Assembly (NCBI GenBank): GCA_919901335.1
Contig: CAKKOZ010000149.1
Location: forward strand, 11,828-17,306
Reading direction: 5' to 3'
DNA length: 5,479 nt
DNA from: Nitrospiria bacterium
GTDB lineage: Bacteria; Nitrospirota; Nitrospiria; JACQBZ01
The position numbers and the translations under genes were made by a program. This document shows positions 1-5,479 of this stretch, piece after piece. Position 1 is the first letter of the stretch, and each line of letters opens with the position of its first letter. The notes beneath the pieces are model-generated. The model saw nothing but the letters and a program-made list of their open reading frames with translations, was not told the origin of the DNA and made no database searches.

Positions 1-19
1 TGCCGGGGGAGAGGGTTGA
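1..19 (-). repeat. Partial copy of the tRNA-Leu 3' end (direct repeat)
   Basis: TGCCGGGGGAGAGGGTTGA at 1-19 is identical to 118-136, which lies inside the tRNA-Leu gene. On the minus strand it reads from the T loop through the 3' T stem and acceptor strand to the discriminator base. The match stops abruptly inside the T loop (position 20 is C, the equivalent position 137 is A). No complementary 5' T stem, anticodon arm or 5' acceptor strand is present, so this is not a second tRNA gene. The window edge prevents seeing whether the repeat continues through the CCA end. The period between copies is 117 bp. Such 3'-end copies are known as integrase attachment-site duplications and as the tyrT/rtT repeats of E. 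coli; the sequence here does not decide between them. Confidence 0.8.
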
Positions 20-114
20 CCACGCAACCGTGCCAAAGGCACGGAATGCAATCCTCGGCCCGCAAGGCCATCCGATCGGGGACAACCCGACCGATGGTAT
101 GACACGTATATCAC
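20..114 (-). other. Structured non-coding spacer downstream of tRNA-Leu
   Basis: No convincing ORF lies here, but the segment is rich in inverted repeats. A perfect 7-bp stem CCGTGCC/GGCACGG with a 3-nt loop occupies 28-44. A GGCC/GGCC 4-bp stem with a 5-nt loop lies at 57-69. A two-part stem at 68-97 pairs CCATC with GATGG and TCGGG with CCCGA around a GACAA loop, with a small internal loop; it competes with the 57-69 stem for two bases. An imperfect 14-bp palindrome lies at 100-113, next to the tRNA 3' end. None is followed by a T tract on the minus strand, so a classical intrinsic terminator is not supported. The stems could be tRNA-trailer structures, part of a repeat unit or an unrecognised small RNA. 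Confidence 0.5.
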
Positions 115-200
115 TGGTGCCGGGGGAGAGGGTTGAACTCTCATGAGGTTGCCCTCGACGGATTTTGAGTCCGTTGCGTCTGCCATTCCGCCACCCCGGC
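115..200 (-). tRNA. tRNA-Leu (anticodon CAA)
   Basis: The minus strand folds into an 86-nt class II tRNA with encoded CCA. The acceptor stem GCCGGGG (194-200) pairs with CCCCGGC, followed by discriminator A and CCA at 115-117. The D stem is GCG/CGC with GG in the loop. The anticodon stem ACGGA/TCCGT encloses the loop CTCAAAA, giving anticodon CAA at 165-167, which reads the UUG codon. A long variable arm GAGG-GCAA-CCTC and the T arm GAGAG-TTCAACC-CTCTC complete the fold; the long variable arm is expected for leucine. The gene lies 86 bp after the peptidase stop, on the same strand. Its T-loop U54 is the base that TrmFO, encoded in this window, would methylate. No clear promoter of its own is visible, so read-through from the operon is possible. 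Confidence 0.97.
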
Positions 201-286
201 GGGTGACCCGTGATTAGATGCTCGATGAAAGACGCGGGGGGTGAAAAGGCTTTTTCCGCTATCATCTATCATCCGGAACCTCGTCC
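201..286. other. Gap between the peptidase gene and tRNA-Leu
   Basis: This 86-bp spacer has no gene. On the minus strand it holds a -10-like TCTAAT (213-218), but the position 17 bp upstream is only a run of C, so a promoter is not supported. A short palindrome GGGTGACCC (201-209) abuts the tRNA 5' end. An AT-only hairpin (GAAAA/TTTTC, 243-256) is not followed by T residues, so no intrinsic terminator separates the operon from the tRNA. Confidence 0.4.
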
Positions 287-1231
287 TTAATCTTTGGAAA
301 TGCCGACATCGGCCAGATACGCCACAATCGCTTTTGTCACGTTCACCATGTAGGAAAGGTCCAATGTTTCCAACGTATCGCCGGGTTGGTGATACGCGGG
401 ATTCCGGAAGTCCGCCGTATCCGTCATCATCAGCGCCGGATAGCCGGCATCCCAAAACGGCGAATGATCGCTCCGGCGCGTATCCGGAAAGCCGTGCCCG
501 GCATCCGGAACGAGCAGACTGACCAGGGGAAGATCCGGAACATAACGGCGCGCCGTCTTCTCAAATCCCTCTTTCAACGCCGCGGCCTCCGGATTACCCA
601 CAACGCCCAGAAAATTTCCGGTGTCCGGAACGGCAACCGGAAGACCCCTCAGGGGTTTCTGTGAACGGGGCTGCCGGCTGGCATAGCCGACACATTCCAG
701 AACGATGACCCCCTGAATGCGGGTACCGGCCCGCCCGGCCTTGATGGCGTAAAGCGTGCTGCCGAGACAGTGCTGCTCTTCCTGGGAAAAGCCGATGAAG
801 ACCAAGGGAACCGACAGAGGCAGCCCACTGAGTAACCGCGCCGCCTCGAGCATCACGGCAACGCCGCTGGCATTGTCGTCCGCTCCCGGACTGTTGCTGA
901 CGGTATCATAGTGAGCCCCCAGAATCAAGGGGGGCCGGCGCCGAGGATATCCCCCCGAACCATCCCGAATGGATCCAACGATGTTCCGGTTTCGATGACC
1001 GAAGGCTTCGAACCAATGGTTGCGAATCGCAAGACCGGCCGCACGGAACTGCCCCGTCATATAGTCGCCCGCCGCCTCCAAGGCCTCCGGCGCCGTTCCA
1101 TGATGACGGACTCCGATGATCCGTTTGAGATGCTCCATGAGTCGGGCTTCGGTGATTTGGGAGAGCAGGTTTAAGATGATCCGCTCCGGATGACTGCCTG
1201 GGTCAAGAGACCTTGGCCGAACGGTAGGCAT
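287..1231 (-). CDS. M28-family zinc metallopeptidase (aminopeptidase-like)
   Basis: This is predicted to be a cytoplasmic two-zinc exopeptidase of family M28; its substrate is unknown. Numbered from an in-frame TTG at 1237, the M28 ligand series is complete: His109 and Asp111 in GAHYDTV, Asp120 in GADDNASG, the Glu153-Glu154 pair in FSQEEQ (general base and zinc ligand), Glu181 in LECVGY, and His283 in AYHQPGDT. The SDHSPFWDAGYPALMMTDTA and FRNPAYH blocks are typical of bacterial M28 enzymes of about 300 residues. I see no signal peptide. I prefer the ATG at 1231 (314 aa) because GGAG sits 8 nt upstream; the TTG is too close to that site. A later ATG (residue 34 in this numbering) would cut the first conserved helix. 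It overlaps the preceding membrane-protein gene by 29 bp, which implies translational coupling. The fold is certain; the start is less so. Confidence 0.93.
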   Translation of the reverse strand: MPTVRPRSLDPGSHPERIILNLLSQITEARLMEHLKRIIGVRHHGTAPEALEAAGDYMTGQFRAAGLAIRNHWFEAFGHRNRNIVGSIRDGSGGYPRRRPPLILGAHYDTVSNSPGADDNASGVAVMLEAARLLSGLPLSVPLVFIGFSQEEQHCLGSTLYAIKAGRAGTRIQGVIVLECVGYASRQPRSQKPLRGLPVAVPDTGNFLGVVGNPEAAALKEGFEKTARRYVPDLPLVSLLVPDAGHGFPDTRRSDHSPFWDAGYPALMMTDTADFRNPAYHQPGDTLETLDLSYMVNVTKAIVAYLADVGISKD

Positions 1232-1466
1232 CCGCAACGCTCCAGATCAGAAAACTCAACAGGACAACAAGAAGGCCGAGAGCCCTCCCGATCCCCGACG
1301 TGTCCCCCGCCATCAGGTCATCCACCGAAATCAGCTCCGTCGCAACTCCGCCCAGCACCCCGGAGCCGACAAGAAAACCGCCGCCCTTCAACCAGTGACG
1401 GTTATAAAACTGGCCGAGGCCGGGGATGAGCGCCGAAAGGAAGGCCGCCACCGCCGGTCGCCTCAC
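1203..1466 (-). CDS. Small TM2-like membrane protein
   Basis: The 87-residue protein begins with a hydrophobic segment carrying the PGLGQFY motif (residues 15-21), then HWLKGGGF. This pattern is typical of short TM2/DUF5683-type membrane proteins (SxxxPGxGQxY...kG). Two hydrophobic helices are visible at roughly 28-46 and 61-78, joined by an acidic loop (SVDDLMAGD), and the protein ends in a polar tail, DAYRSAKVS. The start is GTG, overlapping the PilZ stop as GTGA, with a strong GGAGG 7 nt upstream, so the two are translationally coupled. The family has no well-defined biochemical function. Its placement between a PilZ protein and a peptidase suggests an inner-membrane role, but that is inference. 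Confidence 0.85.
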   Translation of the reverse strand: MRRPAVAAFLSALIPGLGQFYNRHWLKGGGFLVGSGVLGGVATELISVDDLMAGDTSGIGRALGLLVVLLSFLIWSVADAYRSAKVS

Positions 1467-1843
1467 AGATCCGCCTCCGATCGGCCCATCAGCGTGTGCA
1501 TGACGAACTGCGCGATTTTCTCACGGTCGGCCTCGTTGATCTTTTTAAATTGAATCCCCATCCCGGGAGAAAAACCCTTCGGATCAAACTCCGGACGGAC
1601 CCAGACGACCTGGCCGTCCACGTTCACCGAACCCGACCGGCCCGGCAGGCCGAACGCCAGGCTGACGGCCGTTCCGGTCGGGAGGGGCGAGACGGTATCG
1701 ATGAACAGCCCGCCTCCGCCCATGATGGCCGTGAAGGCCTCCTTCATCCCCTTCTGGGGATCCTTGTACCGGATCCGAATCGAAACGGGAGCCCGCGGGT
1801 AGTTCCGTTTTTTCGGAGGGGAGGCTTTGGGGAGGGCCGCCAT
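1463..1843 (-). CDS. PilZ-domain protein with degenerate second motif
   Basis: This 126-residue single-domain protein matches the PilZ-like group modelled as TIGR02266 in myxobacteria and related lineages. The N-terminal RNYPR (residues 13-17) fits the RxxxR half of the c-di-GMP site. The second motif, normally D/NxSxxG before GLFI, reads IMGGGG (40-45): the Asp/Asn and Ser are replaced by Ile and Gly. The rest of the beta barrel is conserved (PLPTGTAVSLAF, GQVVWVRPE, PGMGIQFKKI), followed by a C-terminal helix. It may therefore bind c-di-GMP weakly or not at all. The ATG at 1843 is chosen because AGAGG lies 8 nt upstream and the PilZ homology begins just after it; upstream in-frame sequence overlaps the preceding gene in another frame. 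It begins 5 nt after the membrane-protein stop and ends in a GTGA overlap with the TM2-like gene. Confidence 0.88.
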   Translation of the reverse strand: MAALPKASPPKKRNYPRAPVSIRIRYKDPQKGMKEAFTAIMGGGGLFIDTVSPLPTGTAVSLAFGLPGRSGSVNVDGQVVWVRPEFDPKGFSPGMGIQFKKINEADREKIAQFVMHTLMGRSEADL

Positions 1844-1848
1844 GATTT

Positions 1849-2259
1849 TTACCTCTTGAATTGCGCCCGTCGAGCGATCAGGTAGATGAGAAACGGCAGC
1901 AAAAGAACAATAAAAATCGTTCGAATTTTTCCGTAGCCGTGAAGGATAAAACCCGCGGCCGCGCTCGTCAAAACATCGGCGGTATAAAAAATCCCCAGGT
2001 AAACGGCCCATCGGCGGAGACCGAGAAAACCGTATCCCATCGCGAGGTGGAGGACCGGCTGGGCCGATAGAACGATCACGGCCGCGGCGCCGGACGTCTC
2101 GATGCTGAAAAATTTGGGCGTGTACTGCCAGCCGGTCGCGATGATGTTGTAGAGCTCAACGGGAGCGCTCAGCAGGAACAGCACTCCGAAGATCGTGATG
2201 TCCAGCGGTCTTTTCCGCGAGGGTCCATCCGCGTTTTGCACGGAGCCTTCTCCGGTCAT
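1849..2259 (-). CDS. Four-helix membrane protein of unknown function
   Basis: I do not recognise a named family. The 136-residue protein has a polar, charged N-terminus (residues 1-19), then four likely transmembrane helices at about 20-41, 57-80, 84-106 and 111-130, and a short basic tail, ARRAQFKR. An arginine pair lies in the short loop between helices two and three, and the basic C-terminus favours a cytoplasmic location for it. RPLDITIFGVLFLL resembles the start of many small uncharacterised inner-membrane proteins. The ATG overlaps the argB stop as ATGA, so it is probably translated by ribosomes finishing argB; no strong Shine-Dalgarno site is visible. Its own stop lies 5 nt before the PilZ start, and the PilZ ribosome site overlaps its last codons. 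The overlaps support a real gene; its function is open. Confidence 0.8.
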   Translation of the reverse strand: MTGEGSVQNADGPSRKRPLDITIFGVLFLLSAPVELYNIIATGWQYTPKFFSIETSGAAAVIVLSAQPVLHLAMGYGFLGLRRWAVYLGIFYTADVLTSAAAGFILHGYGKIRTIFIVLLLPFLIYLIARRAQFKR

Positions 2260-3131
2260 GCCGTGATCTCGGTGCCGATTCCCTTGTCCGTGAAGATCTC
2301 AAGCAGCAGGGCGTGCGGCATGCGGCCGTCAATGACGTGGGCCTTGGTCACGCCCCCCTCGACCGCCGCCAGCGCGGCTTTGACCTTCGGAAGCATGCCC
2401 TCTTTGATCACGTCCTGTTTGATCAGCCGGGCCGCGTCCTTCCTGGACAGCGTCGGAAGCAGTTTCCCATGCTCGTCCATGATTCCCTTCACATCCGTCA
2501 GGAGCAGGAGCTTTTCGGCCTTGAGAGAAGCCGCCACGGCCCCCGCGACCCAGTCGGCGTTGATGTTGTAGGTCCGCCCTTCGGGATCGGCGCCGATGGG
2601 CGCGATGACCGGAATGAACCGATCCTGTTCGAGATTCCGAATCAGCTCAGGATCAACCGCCTCCACCTCACCGACCAGGCCCATGTCGATCGGCTCATCG
2701 CCCCCGGAGGATCCCTCGGCCCCTTTCATTTTTCTGGCCCGGATCAGACCGCCGTCCTTTCCGGTCAGGCCGACGGCCCGACCGCCGTGCCGGTTGATCA
2801 AGGTCACGATCTCTTTGTTGATGATCCCGCCCAGGACCATCTCGACGATCTCCATCGTCGCCGCATCCGTCACGCGGACCCCCTTGACGAACGTCGGTTC
2901 CCGCCCCAGCCGTTTCATCATGACATTGATCTGGGGGCCGCCGCCGTGAACCACCACGGGGTTGAGGCCGATGTATTTCATCAGGACGACATCCTGGGCA
3001 AAGGCGTCTTTGAGCGCCTTCTCCGTCATCGCCTTGCCGCCGTATTTGATCACGACCGTCTTTCCGGAAAAGGCCCGGAGGTACGGCAGCGCTTCGATCA
3101 AGACCTTCGCCTTCGCGATTAGCTTATCCAT
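2256..3131 (-). CDS. argB: Acetylglutamate kinase (NAGK)
   Basis: This is the second step of arginine biosynthesis: ATP-dependent phosphorylation of N-acetyl-L-glutamate in the cytoplasm. The 291-residue protein has the full amino-acid-kinase signature: KYGGKAM with Lys29, HGGGPQI (62-68) for phosphate binding, FVKGVRVT (81-88), NINAD (189-193), LLTDVKG (210-216) and MLPKVKAA near 246-253. The long N-terminal helix before KTVVIKYGG, ending EALPYLRAFSGK, and the C-terminal HVIDGR...LLEIFTDKGIGT block are features of hexameric, arginine-inhibited NAGKs. Feedback inhibition by arginine, and hence a cyclic acetyl pathway, is therefore expected. The ATG at 3131 has a GAGAGGG site about 5 nt upstream. 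The gene sits 11 nt after what looks like an hslU stop codon, and overlaps the next membrane-protein gene by 4 nt. Confidence 0.98.
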   Translation of the reverse strand: MDKLIAKAKVLIEALPYLRAFSGKTVVIKYGGKAMTEKALKDAFAQDVVLMKYIGLNPVVVHGGGPQINVMMKRLGREPTFVKGVRVTDAATMEIVEMVLGGIINKEIVTLINRHGGRAVGLTGKDGGLIRARKMKGAEGSSGGDEPIDMGLVGEVEAVDPELIRNLEQDRFIPVIAPIGADPEGRTYNINADWVAGAVAASLKAEKLLLLTDVKGIMDEHGKLLPTLSRKDAARLIKQDVIKEGMLPKVKAALAAVEGGVTKAHVIDGRMPHALLLEIFTDKGIGTEITA

Positions 3132-3142
3132 TCCAACCCTCT

Positions 3143-3175
3143 CTATAAGATGGACCGGCCCAGATCCTCGTTTTT
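3143..3175 (-). pseudogene. hslU: HslU C-terminal remnant (last ~10 codons)
   Basis: Read on the minus strand in the frame ending at TAG (3143-3145), this stretch encodes KNEDLGRSIL-stop. HslU ATPases end in a conserved tail of the form (N/D)EDLSR(F/Y)IL, which inserts into pockets on the HslV protease. The match covers nearly every position; Ser for the aromatic residue needs one base change (TTC to TCC). The stop lies 11 nt before argB, a normal operon spacing. The rest of HslU, about 430 residues with the Walker motifs and I domain, is absent. The call rests on a ten-residue match plus position, so it is strong for its length but short. Confidence 0.75.
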
Positions 3176-3201
3176 GTGGCGCCGCGGATCGTCGGTACCA
3201 T
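3175..3201 (-). pseudogene. hslV: HslV N-terminal remnant (first ~9 codons)
   Basis: An ATG at 3201, 6 nt after the xerC stop, opens a frame reading MVPTIRGAT. HslV peptidase subunits begin with a short leader and then (R/H)(G/A)TT(I/V), where the first Thr becomes the catalytic N-terminus; RGAT fits the start of that block. The similarity stops there. The expected RR(D/N)GKV and GDGQVT segments are missing, and the next bases belong to an HslU-tail frame. An AAGGA about 12 nt upstream, inside the xerC 3' end, could have served as ribosome site. The placement is that of hslV in trmFO-xerC-hslV-hslU operons. Alone this match would be weak; its pairing with the HslU tail raises confidence. Confidence 0.6.
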
Positions 3202-3207
3202 GGGTCG

Positions 3208-4097
3208 CTACGGTCCTTTTGCCTTTTTGGCCCGGGGATGCGCCCGGTCGTAAACCTCCATCAACTTATCCATCGTGACATGCGTATACCGCTGCGTGGT
3301 CGAGAGCTGCGCATGCCCCAGCAATTCCTGGATCACCCGGAGATCCGCGCCGCCGTCCAACAGGTGCGTCGCGAAGCTGTGGCGAAGCGCGTGCGGCGTG
3401 ACGCGCGGAGCCTTGGGAAGCCGCGACGCCGCGCGCGCCACGATTCGGGCCGCCGTACGGCCCGTCAGGCGCTTCCCGAACCGGTTCAGGAAAAGCGGCC
3501 GACGTTCCTCGTGATCGCGCCGAAAAGGAACCGCCGCCAGATAGGCTTCGATCGCGGCCAGGGCCTTCGACCCGATCGGAACGATCCGCTCCTTGCGGCC
3601 CTTGCCCTGGACCAGAACCAGTCCCTCATTCGGATTTAAGTCATGGACGTCCAGCGTCACCAGCTCGCCCAGCCGGATGCCGGTTGAGTAGAACGTCTCG
3701 AGGATCGCACGGTTCCGCAGACCGGCCAGGCCTTCGCCGGACGACGCCTCCATCAAGGCAAAAGCGTCGTCCACCGTTAGGAAGACCGGAAGATGATGCT
3801 CCTGTTTCGGCGTGGCCACCAGCCGGGCCGGATTGTTTTTTACAACCCCCTCCCGCTGGAGATACTTAAAAAAGGTCCGGAGCACGGCCAGCTTGCGTGC
3901 GATCGAAGACTTTTGAACACCCTTCTGCTGAAGATGCGCCAGGTAAGCGCGGATCTTCAGGGGGTCGACCTCGGTCCATTCGGGTTCCTTCGCGGGTTCC
4001 TTCGCGGACGGAACTAAAAAGCGCTCAAACTGCTCCAGATCGGACCGATAGTTTCGGACGGTATGCGCCGAACTCCCCCGCTCGACCTGCAGATACT

Positions 4098-4125
<28 letters not shown>
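3208..4125 (-). CDS. xerC: Tyrosine recombinase XerC
   Basis: This site-specific recombinase acts with a XerD partner at the chromosomal dif site to resolve chromosome dimers before division. The 305-residue length is normal. Residues 1-100 form the SAM-like core-binding domain (FIEYLQVERGSSAHTVRNYRSDL...), and 110-295 the catalytic domain with all six active-site residues: Arg151 in GIRLGEL, Lys175 in GKGRKER, His245 and Arg248 in HALRHSF, His271 in LGHAQLSTTQ and the nucleophile Tyr280 in RYTHV. The start is GTG with GAGGA about 9 nt upstream, lying inside the trmFO 3' end (28-bp overlap). The trmFO linkage and absence of phage genes argue for the housekeeping XerC over an element-borne integrase, though XerC and XerD are hard to separate by sequence alone. 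Residues 42-49 carry a duplicated AKEP. Confidence 0.95.
3981..4004. repeat. Two tandem 12-bp repeats within xerC
   Basis: CGGGTTCCTTCG occurs twice back to back (3981-3992 and 3993-4004). On the coding strand it yields the duplicated AKEPAKEP in a linker of the XerC core-binding domain. The 12-bp unit keeps the frame, so it reads as a slippage duplication in a tolerant loop. Confidence 0.9.
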
Positions 4126-5417
<1,292 letters not shown>

Positions 5418-5421
5418 GTCT

Positions 5422-5429
5422 CATTCTCC
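5422..5429 (-). promoter_or_regulatory. Ribosome binding site deciding the trmFO GTG start
   Basis: The minus strand reads TTGGAGAATGAGACGTG. GGAG lies 8 nt before the GTG at 5417, whereas the ATG within this stretch is only 2 nt from GGAG and opens a different, non-conserved frame. Protein similarity starting at MAQPEFTIIGGG confirms the GTG. Confidence 0.7.
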
Positions 5430-5439
5430 AAGGTATAGC

Positions 5440-5468
5440 ATTGTAAAAGAATCCAGGGTGAAATACAA
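5440..5468 (-). promoter_or_regulatory. Sigma70-like promoter for the trmFO operon
   Basis: On the minus strand TTGTAT (5463-5468) is followed after exactly 17 bp by TACAAT (5440-5445), which matches the -10 consensus at five of six positions; the -35 keeps TTG. Transcription would start near 5432, giving a leader of about 15 nt that contains the GGAG site of trmFO. The upstream gene is outside the window, so additional promoters cannot be excluded. Confidence 0.6.
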
Positions 5469-5479
5469 GGGAGCGGCGG

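Noticed and set aside
28..44. Intrinsic terminator after tRNA-Leu
   Set aside because: The 7-bp stem is perfect, but the following minus-strand bases are TTGCGTGG with no T tract.
213..241. Possible promoter for tRNA-Leu (TCTAAT at 213-218)
   Set aside because: The -10-like hexamer is reasonable, but the expected -35 position is a run of C on the minus strand. The signal is too weak to call.
243..256. Terminator between the peptidase gene and tRNA-Leu
   Set aside because: The stem is only AT pairs plus one GC and is followed by ACCCCCC, not by T residues.
1844..2011. N-terminal extension of the PilZ protein to 182 residues
   Set aside because: The extension overlaps the upstream membrane-protein gene in another frame and has no conserved sequence, while the ATG at 1843 has a good ribosome site.
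2313..3122. Long plus-strand open frame (269 codons) opposite argB
   Set aside because: It is antisense to a gene with complete NAGK motifs. Its product is rich in His, Asp and Arg without any recognisable domain, as expected for a shadow frame in GC-rich DNA.

Overview
This 5.5 kb window comes from a GC-rich bacterium. Every confident gene is on the minus strand, so transcription runs from position 5479 toward position 1. Gene content and order (trmFO, xerC, an hslVU relic, argB, then a TIGR02266-like PilZ protein) suggest Nitrospirota or a deltaproteobacterial-type lineage. That placement is from memory of gene order and is low confidence.

Layout in transcription order: a sigma70-like promoter (5440-5468); trmFO, folate-dependent tRNA m5U54 methyltransferase; xerC, tyrosine recombinase, overlapping trmFO by 28 bp; a 76-bp gap; argB, N-acetylglutamate kinase; a four-helix membrane protein (ATGA overlap with argB); a PilZ-domain protein (5-bp gap); a short TM2-like membrane protein (GTGA overlap); an M28-family zinc aminopeptidase (29-bp overlap). 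After an 86-bp gap comes tRNA-Leu(CAA), then about 114 bp of structured non-coding DNA. The seven genes look like one tightly coupled operon that mixes housekeeping functions (tRNA modification, chromosome dimer resolution, arginine synthesis) with less characterised envelope or signalling proteins.

The most striking observation is the xerC-argB gap. It starts like an HslV N-terminus (MVPTIRGAT, ATG 6 nt after the xerC stop) and ends, in another frame, with a near-perfect HslU C-terminus (KNEDLGRSIL-stop, 11 nt before the argB ATG). This looks like the scar of a roughly 1.9 kb deletion that removed the hslVU protease from a trmFO-xerC-hslV-hslU-argB operon. It could be real gene loss or an assembly artefact.

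The second is at the left edge. The last 19 nt of the tRNA-Leu gene before its CCA are repeated exactly 117 bp downstream, at positions 1-19, with several hairpins between the copies. That resembles either the E. coli tyrT/rtT type of tRNA 3'-end repeat or an attachment-site duplication left by an integrase.
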